Of a stretch of DNA of 34,726 nt, positions 17,146 to 23,647 are shown one piece after another (position 1 is the stretch's first letter; each line of letters opens with the position of its first letter). Made by a program: the position numbers and the translations under genes. Source of the DNA: Paracoccaceae bacterium. GTDB lineage: Bacteria > Pseudomonadota > Alphaproteobacteria > Rhodobacterales > Rhodobacteraceae. The notes beneath the pieces are model-generated. The model was not told where the DNA came from, did not search any database, and was given only the letters and a program-made list of their open reading frames with translations. Where the stretch lies: assembly GCA_020832705.1 (NCBI GenBank), contig JAFIEE010000018.1, positions 1 through 34,726 of the forward strand, given 5' to 3'.

Positions 17146-17901
17146 TCAGGCGACCCGCATCTCATCTGCGGTTTTGCCCGCTTTCATCTTGGCCGGAGTC
17201 GGATAGGCGCGCTTGGAATGGCTCATGCCCATCGAAACCAGCATTTCGGCATGTTTCAGTGCGGCGCGCCCGGCATTCACCACCGGAACCCCCACCTCCG
17301 CGCCGATCTCGTCACCCATGTCGAGAAACGACATCGTCATGCAGCCGAAGAGCAGCGCATCGGCGCGGTCCGTTTCGACGCAGGTGCGCGCGACCTCGAT
17401 CAGCCGGGCCTTGGTGGCCGACGGGTCCTTCATCAGTTCAAGCACCGGGATGTTGGTTGCCCGGACCGAAGCAAGCTTGGCCTGCACCCCGGCCTTGACC
17501 GCCAGCAGTTCCTGCCCGGCGATGAGGTTGTCGAAGATGGTCAGCACGCTGAACTTGTGGCCCAGCCCCGCCGCCAGCAGCATCGCGCTTTCGCAGGGGC
17601 CGACGACCGGCATCGTGACCAGTTCGCGCGCCGCCTCCAGCCCGGGATCGCCGAAGCAGCCAATGATCGCGGCGTCATAGCCGTCACGCTCGCACTGCAT
17701 GATGAGATCGAGCGTCGGCGGGATCGCGATCATCTCTTCATAGGCCGATTCGATCGAGGCCGGGCCGGTCGCCACGTCGATCACCCGCGCTTCGGTCCCC
17801 GGAAAGGCCCAGCCGTTCAGAAGCCCCTCGCGCCGCTGCATCTCCTTGAGGCCCATCGGTCCCTTGGACATCGGACCGGGCACCACATAGGCGATTTTCA
17901 T
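17146..17901 (-). CDS. Asp/Glu/hydantoin racemase family protein
   Basis: 251 aa, Asp/Glu racemase superfamily. The two catalytic cysteines of cofactor-independent racemases are present: Cys82 in IIGCFGDPG and Cys187 in LFGCMTM, each in the expected loop. The N terminus MKIAYVVPGPMSKG and the spacing resemble hydantoin racemases (HyuE) and related maleate/arylmalonate enzymes. GGGGGG lies 5 nt before the ATG. It is the promoter-proximal gene of the long minus-strand operon containing HyuA/HyuB, which supports a role in epimerising the imported ring or amino acid so that a stereospecific hydrolase can act. Confidence 0.88.
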   Translation of the reverse strand: MKIAYVVPGPMSKGPMGLKEMQRREGLLNGWAFPGTEARVIDVATGPASIESAYEEMIAIPPTLDLIMQCERDGYDAAIIGCFGDPGLEAARELVTMPVVGPCESAMLLAAGLGHKFSVLTIFDNLIAGQELLAVKAGVQAKLASVRATNIPVLELMKDPSATKARLIEVARTCVETDRADALLFGCMTMSFLDMGDEIGAEVGVPVVNAGRAALKHAEMLVSMGMSHSKRAYPTPAKMKAGKTADEMRVA

Positions 17902-17925
17902 CTGGCCCCCCTTGTTTTACCTGAC

Positions 17926-17938
17926 GAAACAGTGTTTC
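17926..17938. promoter_or_regulatory. Perfect 13-bp palindrome, candidate IclR-family operator
   Basis: GAAACAGTGTTTC is a perfect inverted repeat (6-1-6) in the 85-bp divergent space between the racemase operon and the IclR gene. The size and symmetry fit IclR-family operators. A related sequence occurs before the M28 gene (18833-18845). It lies 24 nt upstream of the racemase start and 48 nt upstream of the IclR start, where it could control both directions. Confidence 0.6.
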
Positions 17939-17986
17939 TTATTTGTGAGAGTAGAGCAATCCGGCCCTTCAACGCAAGGCTTTTGA

Positions 17987-18778
17987 ATGATTCGGGAAGA
18001 AAACGTCAGCTCAGAGAAAAAAGATTACCGGATCGCCGCGGTTGACCGCGCCATGCTTGTTCTGGAGGCGCTTGCAGAGCACCCGCGTCTGGGCGTGACG
18101 GCCCTGTCGCGGCAGCTGGGACTGACGAAAACGATCACCTTTCGATTGCTTGCGACACTTGAAGCGCGGGGATTCGTGGTCCGCGACCCTGACCAGCCGG
18201 TCTATTCGCTGGGTTACCGCATGAGCGTGCTGGGCGAGCGCGCGGGGCAGCAGAACACGCTGCTTGCCGCCGCCCGCCCGGCCATGGAACGGCTGCGCGA
18301 GGCCACGTCCGAGAACATCAACCTGATTGTCCGCGAGGGGGAGCGTACGCTGGTGCTGGCGACGCTGGCGGGACGGCATGCGATTCGCATCTTCGCTGTC
18401 GCGGGGCGTTACGGCCCGCTGCATGCCGGGGGCGGTTCGATGCTGCTGCTTGCCTGGGCGCCGCCATCGTTGCGCGATGCCGTCGTTGCGGGACCGCTGG
18501 AACGTTTCACGCCCGACACGATCACCGACCCCGCGCTGCTTTCCCGGCGGCTGGATCAGATTCGCGCCGAGGGCTACAACATCTCCGTCAACGACCTGGA
18601 CGAAGGCGCCTTCTCGGTCGCCGCACCGATCCGCAACACGCTGGGCGAGGTCATTGCCGCGCTGTCGGTCGCCGGCGCGCTGGGGCGGTTCGATGCAGGC
18701 CGGCGCGCGGAATACCTGACTCTGGTGCTGGACGCCGCCGAAGACATCAGTCGCAAGCTCGGCGTCGGCTCGCTCTGA
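17987..18778 (+). CDS. IclR-family transcriptional regulator
   Basis: 263 aa, standard length. The N-terminal winged helix-turn-helix spans about residues 16-80 (AVDRAMLVLEALAEHP, then LGVTALSRQLGLTKTITFRLL). The C-terminal effector domain spans about 95-260 and includes GSMLLLAWAP and the conserved signature region YNISVNDLDEGAFSVAAPI. It is transcribed away from the racemase/transport/hydantoinase operon and precedes the M28 gene in the same direction. Divergent placement and the palindrome between the starts suggest it senses a pathway metabolite and controls both sides plus itself. Repressor or activator cannot be told. Confidence 0.93.
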   Translation: MIREENVSSEKKDYRIAAVDRAMLVLEALAEHPRLGVTALSRQLGLTKTITFRLLATLEARGFVVRDPDQPVYSLGYRMSVLGERAGQQNTLLAAARPAMERLREATSENINLIVREGERTLVLATLAGRHAIRIFAVAGRYGPLHAGGGSMLLLAWAPPSLRDAVVAGPLERFTPDTITDPALLSRRLDQIRAEGYNISVNDLDEGAFSVAAPIRNTLGEVIAALSVAGALGRFDAGRRAEYLTLVLDAAEDISRKLGVGSL

Positions 18779-18832
18779 AATGCACAGCAGGCTTGTCGAA
18801 TCGCACACGGAGTGTCACCGTATCGAAAAACC

Positions 18833-18845
18833 GAAACTCTGTTTT
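18833..18845. promoter_or_regulatory. Degenerate copy of the IclR-site palindrome upstream of the M28 gene
   Basis: GAAACTCTGTTTT matches the perfect palindrome at 17926 in 10 of 13 positions. A further half-site, GAAACAGAG, follows at 18853-18861. Both lie in the 107-bp gap before the peptidase start. They are consistent with a second operator for the same regulator. Confidence 0.45.
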
Positions 18846-18885
18846 GGTAGATGAAACAGAGGCGCACGCAACACCGGAGACCGCC

Positions 18886-20607
18886 ATGACCGAATCCCAA
18901 ATCCTCGAAGCCGTGACGCTGGACGAACCCTGGGGGCTGATCGAAAGCTTCGCGACCTTCAAGCGCGAGCACCCCGATGATGTGAACCGTGGCATGGACG
19001 AGGTCGTCAGCCGCCTGCGCAAGCACGGGGTCGAGGTGACGGTGCATGAGCCAAGCCTGTATCTGAGCATCCCGGGCACGGCCTCGGTCAGCGCTGGTGA
19101 CAAGACCTTTCGCGCCAAGCCGCCCGCCTACAGCACCGACGCGCGCGACGGGCTGAGCGGTCGACTGGTCTATATCGGCGCCAATCAGGCCGACGATATC
19201 GACACGATCTTTGACCGCCGGTTCGGTGACGGCGATTCTGCGGCGGCGCGCGCGAAGGGGGCGATCGTGCTCTCGGACGGCTACGCCAGCCCCGGCATGA
19301 TCCAGCAGTTCGAAGAGATGGGCGCGATCGGCGTCATCGCCATCAACCCCGGTGTCGATATTCACTGGGGCATCTGCACCACGATCTGGGGCGTGCCCGA
19401 CCTTGACGACCTGCCGCGCAAACCGAAGATTCCCGCCGTTGCCGTCAACAACCCGGACGGACAGGCGCTGATCGAAATCGCACGCGCGGGCGGCGATGTC
19501 ACGATCTTCACCGAGATGGAGGAGGGATGGTATCCCTCGAAACTGCCCGAGGTCTTCATCCCCGGCACCGAGGAGCCCGAGAAATACGTCCTGCTGCACG
19601 GCCATCTGGACAGTTGGGACGTGGGCGTGGGCGACAACGCCACCGGTGACGCAACACTTCTGGAAATCGCGCGCGTGCTCTGGGCGCACCGCGACAAGCT
19701 GAAACGGTCGGTGCGCATCGCCTGGTGGCCGGGCCATTCCACCGGTCGCTATGCCGGGTCGACATGGTTCGCCGACCGCTTCGCCATCGATCTCGAGGAA
19801 AACTGCGTGGCCCAGGTCAACTGCGACAGTCCCGGCTGCCGCTGGGCGACCGAGTTCATCAACCTCAGCCGCATGAGCGAGACCGACGCCTTCATCTCCG
19901 AAGTGATCGCCGAAGTTGCGGGCAAGACGGCAAAAGGCGAACGCCCGCACCGCGCCGGTGACTATTCGTTCAACAACATCGGCATCAGCAGCTATTTCAT
20001 GCTGTCCTCGACCATGCCCGACGCCCTGCGCGAGGAAAAAGGTTACTACGCCGTCGGCGGCTGTGGCGGCAACATCGCCTGGCATACCGAGAACGACACG
20101 CTGGAAATCGCCGACCGCGACATCCTGCTGCGGGACATCAAGGTCTATCTGCTGTGCGTGCTGCGCACCGCCAACGCATCGGTCCTGCCCTTCGACTGGC
20201 GGGCGACCGCGCATGAGTTCCTGGACACCATCCAGAGCTATCAGGCGAAGGCGGGCGACCGCTTTGACCTGGCGCCCGCGCGCACAGCCGCCGAGGGGCT
20301 GCTGGAAACGCTGGAAGACTTCTATGGCCGTGTCGCTTCGGGGGCGGTTCCGGCGGCCCGGGCGAACCAGGTCATTCAGGACCTTGCGCGCATCCTGGTG
20401 CCGATCAACTTTACCCGCGAGGCGCGTTTCCGCCACGATCCGGCGGTGACCATTCCGCCGCTGCCGACAATCGCGGTTGCAACCGAGCTGGACCATCACG
20501 CGGACGGCGCGCTTGGCTTTGCGCAGACGCAACTGGTGCGCGGCCAGAACAGGCTGGTTTCGGCGTTGCGCCAGGCGGAGCGCCACATCAGGCTGGTTTC
20601 CGGCTGA
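18886..20607 (+). CDS. M28-family peptidase-like protein with PA domain and altered active site
   Basis: 573 aa from ATG 18886, preceded by CCGGAGA; upstream in-frame codons fall in the regulatory gap. The layout is an N-terminal segment, a PA-like domain (about 85-210, GAIVLSDGYASPGM and IGVIAINPGVDIHWG), then a zinc-peptidase fold. M28 ligands are visible at His240-x-Asp242 (LLHGHLDSWD), Asp250 (VGDNATGD), Asp314 (NCDSPG) and His400 (IAWHTENDT). Where M28 enzymes have the Glu-Glu pair (base and ligand) before Gly-Leu-x-Gly-Ser, this has WWPGHSTGRYAGS, so both glutamates are absent, with His284/Ser285 nearby. It may be a subfamily with other chemistry. No signal peptide is seen, so it is probably cytosolic. 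Confidence 0.82.
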   Translation: MTESQILEAVTLDEPWGLIESFATFKREHPDDVNRGMDEVVSRLRKHGVEVTVHEPSLYLSIPGTASVSAGDKTFRAKPPAYSTDARDGLSGRLVYIGANQADDIDTIFDRRFGDGDSAAARAKGAIVLSDGYASPGMIQQFEEMGAIGVIAINPGVDIHWGICTTIWGVPDLDDLPRKPKIPAVAVNNPDGQALIEIARAGGDVTIFTEMEEGWYPSKLPEVFIPGTEEPEKYVLLHGHLDSWDVGVGDNATGDATLLEIARVLWAHRDKLKRSVRIAWWPGHSTGRYAGSTWFADRFAIDLEENCVAQVNCDSPGCRWATEFINLSRMSETDAFISEVIAEVAGKTAKGERPHRAGDYSFNNIGISSYFMLSSTMPDALREEKGYYAVGGCGGNIAWHTENDTLEIADRDILLRDIKVYLLCVLRTANASVLPFDWRATAHEFLDTIQSYQAKAGDRFDLAPARTAAEGLLETLEDFYGRVASGAVPAARANQVIQDLARILVPINFTREARFRHDPAVTIPPLPTIAVATELDHHADGALGFAQTQLVRGQNRLVSALRQAERHIRLVSG

Positions 20608-20611
20608 TCCG

Positions 20612-21631
20612 GTGCGCGCCGCCTTTTACCGCCGCACCGGTCCCGCGCGCGAGGTGCTCGAAATCGGAACCCTGCCCGAGCCGCGCCCGGCAACGGGCGA
20701 GGTTCTGGTGCGCGTTCATGCCTCGGGGATCAATCCGGCGGATGTGAAGCGGCGCGCGGGGTGGGGCGGGCTGGCCATGGCGGATGATCTGGTCGTGCCG
20801 CATTGCGATGGTGCCGGGGTGATCGAAGCGGTGGGTGACGGTGTGTCTGCCGACCGGATCGGCGCGCGGGTCTGGCTTTTCAACGCCCAGGGGGCTTACA
20901 CGGGTGCGGGGCGTGCCTTCGGCACTGCCGCCGAACGCATCGCGATCCCCGAGGCGCAGGCCGTGGACCTGGCCGAGCCCTTCACCTTCGAGCAGGGCGC
21001 CTGCCTTGGCGTGCCCGCGATGACCGCGCACCGTTGCGTCTTTGCCGACGGCCCGGTCGCTGGCCAGACGCTGCTGGTGCAGGGCGGGGCGGGGGCTGTC
21101 GGGCATCTTGCCGTCCAGATGGCGCGGCTCGGCGGTGCGCGCGTGCTGACGACCGTCAGCCACGCAGAGGGGGCCGCCCATGCCGCTGCCGCCGGGGCGC
21201 ATGCGATCATCCAGCGCCATACGGATGATGTGATCGCCCGGGTCCGGGGCCTGACCGAAGGGCGCGGGGTCGACCGGGTCATCGAGGTCGATCTTGCCGC
21301 CAACATGGCCACCGATGCAGAGCTGCTGGTCGAGAATGGCACCATCGCCTCCTATTCCTGCAGTTCGGACCCGCGGCCGGTCCTTCCCTACTATGCCTTT
21401 GCGTCGAAGGGACTGAACCTGCGGTTCATCCAGGGATTCAACATACCCCCGGCGGCGCGCTGCGCCGCGATTGCGTTCATCGGGCAGCATGCGCAGCATT
21501 TGCAGGTGGCGGTCGGTGCGCGCTTCCCGCTCGAACGGATCGCCGATGCACACGCGCGCGTCGAGGGCTCCGGACTGGGGAATACGGTCGTTCGGATCGG
21601 ATCCGGCGGGGGCGCGCCACCGAGCGGGTAA
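20612..21631 (+). CDS. MDR-family zinc-free alcohol dehydrogenase / quinone reductase-like protein
   Basis: 339 aa from GTG 20612, four bases after the stop of the peptidase gene; an in-frame ATG far upstream (20477) would overlap the peptidase and encodes shadow sequence. Medium-chain dehydrogenase/reductase fold: N-terminal GroES-like domain (GEVLVRVHASGINPADVKRR), then the NADPH-binding motif QGGAGAVGHLAVQMARLGG. It lacks the catalytic-zinc Cys/His set, so it belongs with NADPH:quinone reductases. The tight spacing indicates co-transcription with the M28 gene. A role in reducing a pathway aldehyde or enone is possible but not shown. Confidence 0.88.
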   Translation: MRAAFYRRTGPAREVLEIGTLPEPRPATGEVLVRVHASGINPADVKRRAGWGGLAMADDLVVPHCDGAGVIEAVGDGVSADRIGARVWLFNAQGAYTGAGRAFGTAAERIAIPEAQAVDLAEPFTFEQGACLGVPAMTAHRCVFADGPVAGQTLLVQGGAGAVGHLAVQMARLGGARVLTTVSHAEGAAHAAAAGAHAIIQRHTDDVIARVRGLTEGRGVDRVIEVDLAANMATDAELLVENGTIASYSCSSDPRPVLPYYAFASKGLNLRFIQGFNIPPAARCAAIAFIGQHAQHLQVAVGARFPLERIADAHARVEGSGLGNTVVRIGSGGGAPPSG

Positions 21632-22032
21632 GGGCCGGAGCACGGCGGGCCGGACGCGGCGCGCGTTGAGGCCTTGTCGGCGCCCCAGTTGCGACGCGCG
21701 ACCGTCTTGCGATCGATGATCGCGCGCGCAGTGCCATGGGCGGACGCGATGCCCGTCATCAGGTGCCAGCGGGTCCGGGACGCCGTTCTCCGGGGGGGGG
21801 CGCCCGGGGCCGTCGCAAGCACGCGCCGGGATTGCCGATAGAGACCCGCCACCATCGGGGCCGGGCTTGGGTGCCGGTCGTCTGGGCAATGGTGCGCCCA
21901 TGCGGCGGCCAAGGCGGAATATGTGCTGGCGAGAAGCCTTCTGAAACGCTAAAGAAGAAGCGAGCGGCACCAATAGCCCCGAGAGGGTATTCCGGGTCGG
22001 TTCCACCTGCCCGAGAAGGGAAGATCGCATTT
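21632..22032. other. 401-bp gene-free stretch between the MDR gene and the export operon
   Basis: No convincing gene. The first 300 bp are GC-rich with a run of nine G near 21792. One minus-strand frame is open across part of it, but it continues as a shadow of the MDR gene and has no recognisable domain. The last 100 bp are less GC-rich (ACGCTAAAGAAGAAGCGAG near 21950) and probably carry the promoter of the polysaccharide export operon, though I could not fix -35 and -10 boxes. Confidence 0.4.
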
Positions 22033-23163
22033 ATGGCAACAGCAATACCTCTTCGCATAGCATTTTCCAGCACTTCGGCCATGGCGTCCTGGATTTCCGG
22101 GCGGCTTCAGGCGGCCATGGGCCTTCTGGCATTCCTTATTCTTGCAGCCTGCGCGGACGGCTATGTGGAGTTTCCGACCTCGCCCGAAGCACAGCGCTCC
22201 CTCAACGACGAGATCGAGGTGATTGTCCTCGACAAGGACAACATCGGCAATTTCACCAGCCCCGCGCGTGGACATCGCCCCACCGGGCTGCCGTCCGGGC
22301 GGCATTGGATCTATCGCGTCGGATCCGGTGATATCCTGTCGGTCATCGTGTTCGATCATCCTGAACTGACCCTGCCCGCAGGCCCGCAGCGCAGCGCCGT
22401 AGAGACCGGTTTTCAGGTCGCGACCGACGGCACCATCAATTACCCCTTCATCGGCAGCGTTCAGGCGAGTGGCCGACAGGTCGAAGAGATCCGTGGCGAT
22501 ATCGCGCAGCGTCTTGCATCGTTCATCCCCGAGCCACAGGTTGATGTGCGCGTCGCCGCGTATAACTCCCAGGCGATCGTCATGGCCGGTGAAGTGAAGC
22601 AGCCCAACCGGCAGCGTCTGACCGCCGTTCCGCTGACCCTGATCGAGGCGATCAACGCCGCAGGCGGCTTCACCAGCGAGGCCGATCCGCGCTATGTCAG
22701 CGTGCAGCGCGGCGGCCAGACCCATAACGTTGACGTGCAGGGGTTCCTCTCGGGCGGGCTTCCGCAGAACAACCCGGTTCTGCGCAACGGCGATGTCGTG
22801 AATGTCCCGCGCCGCCGCGCGGAGGAAGCCTATCTTCTGGGCGAGATCGCGCGGCCGGATGTTGTGGATCTGTCGCGCGAGCCGATCACGCTGACCCAGG
22901 CCATCACGCGCCGCGGCGGGCTGGAAGCGCCGCGCGCGAATGCCCGCGGGGTTCTGGTGTTCCGCGAGGCGGGCGAAAAGATGCGGGTGTTCCAGCTTGA
23001 TACGTCCCGCCCGACCGGGCTGCTTCTGGGCACGCGTTTTGTTCTGGAGCCGGGAGACGTGGTCTACGTGCTGCGCTCGCCGCTGCAGCGCTGGAATGAC
23101 ACGATCAGCCGACTGCTGCCGACGGTTCGGGCGGTGGGCACGGCCGACCGCGTCATCAACTGA
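22033..23163 (+). CDS. wza: Polysaccharide export outer-membrane lipoprotein (Wza family)
   Basis: 376 aa from ATG 22033, with GGGAAG about 9 nt upstream; the frame is open further up but encodes low-complexity shadow. The signal sequence ends in a lipobox LILAAC, with Cys40 as the lipid-modified residue. Poly_export domain from about 94 (WIYRVGSGDILSVIVFDHPEL) to 180, then two SLBB-type domains (VMAGEVKQPNRQRL and LLGEIARPDVVDLS), each with an INAAGGF/ITRRGGL-type helix. It ends in an amphipathic C-terminal segment. It should form the outer-membrane channel for capsule or exopolysaccharide. First gene of a three-gene operon with a phosphatase and a tyrosine kinase. Confidence 0.9.
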   Translation: MATAIPLRIAFSSTSAMASWISGRLQAAMGLLAFLILAACADGYVEFPTSPEAQRSLNDEIEVIVLDKDNIGNFTSPARGHRPTGLPSGRHWIYRVGSGDILSVIVFDHPELTLPAGPQRSAVETGFQVATDGTINYPFIGSVQASGRQVEEIRGDIAQRLASFIPEPQVDVRVAAYNSQAIVMAGEVKQPNRQRLTAVPLTLIEAINAAGGFTSEADPRYVSVQRGGQTHNVDVQGFLSGGLPQNNPVLRNGDVVNVPRRRAEEAYLLGEIARPDVVDLSREPITLTQAITRRGGLEAPRANARGVLVFREAGEKMRVFQLDTSRPTGLLLGTRFVLEPGDVVYVLRSPLQRWNDTISRLLPTVRAVGTADRVIN

Positions 23164-23184
23164 CGGTGGAATGGGAGACACCGG

Positions 23185-23643
23185 TTGTTTCGTTCGGTTC
23201 TTGTCGTCTGCGTCGGGAATATCTGCCGCTCGCCCGTCGGCGAGCGGCTGCTGGCAGCGCGCTTGCAGGAACGGGGGACCCCGTTGACGGTCGCCTCGGC
23301 GGGGATCGGCGCGCTGGTCGGGAACGCTGCCGATGAAACGGCGGCTGCGGTCGCGGCATCGCATGGCATCGACATGAGCGGCCATGTCGCGCGGCAATTC
23401 AATCGTGCGCTTGGACTGGAATACGACCTGATCCTGACCATGGAACCCGGCCACCGCCGCGAAATCATCAAAGCCGCGCCTGATCTGTCTGGCCGGGTCA
23501 TGCTGTTCGATCAATGGCAGGGGGGGAAGGGCATTGCCGATCCCTACCGGCATTCACGGCAGTTTCATGAAGAGGTATTTGCCCTGATCGATGCGGCGGG
23601 CACAGCCTGGGCGGAAAAGCTGTCGCCCGCCGGCAAGGGATAA
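23185..23643 (+). CDS. wzb: Low-molecular-weight protein tyrosine phosphatase (Wzb-like)
   Basis: 152 aa. The start is TTG 23185, chosen because GGGAG lies 8 nt upstream and the active-site loop follows at the usual distance; no in-frame ATG is near. Active-site P-loop CVGNICRS (Cys-X5-Arg-Ser) at about residues 9-16, and the general-acid Asp in ADPYRHS near the C terminus. In Wza-Wzb-Wzc systems this enzyme dephosphorylates the tyrosine tail of the autokinase, cycling polymer assembly. The position between the Wza and Wzc genes fits exactly. Confidence 0.93.
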   Translation: MFRSVLVVCVGNICRSPVGERLLAARLQERGTPLTVASAGIGALVGNAADETAAAVAASHGIDMSGHVARQFNRALGLEYDLILTMEPGHRREIIKAAPDLSGRVMLFDQWQGGKGIADPYRHSRQFHEEVFALIDAAGTAWAEKLSPAGKG

Positions 23644-23647
23644 GATC

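Noticed and set aside
18574-20586. 670-codon minus-strand frame opposite the M28 gene
   Set aside because: Antisense shadow; the plus-strand M28 protein has conserved motifs and a ribosome site, this one has none.
21391-21912. Minus-strand frame in the gap after the MDR gene
   Set aside because: Half overlaps the MDR coding region as a shadow and the rest shows no family I recognise.
21736-22032. N-terminal extension of the Wza-like protein
   Set aside because: The added residues precede the signal peptide and are low-complexity; the lipobox requires a start near 22033 or later.
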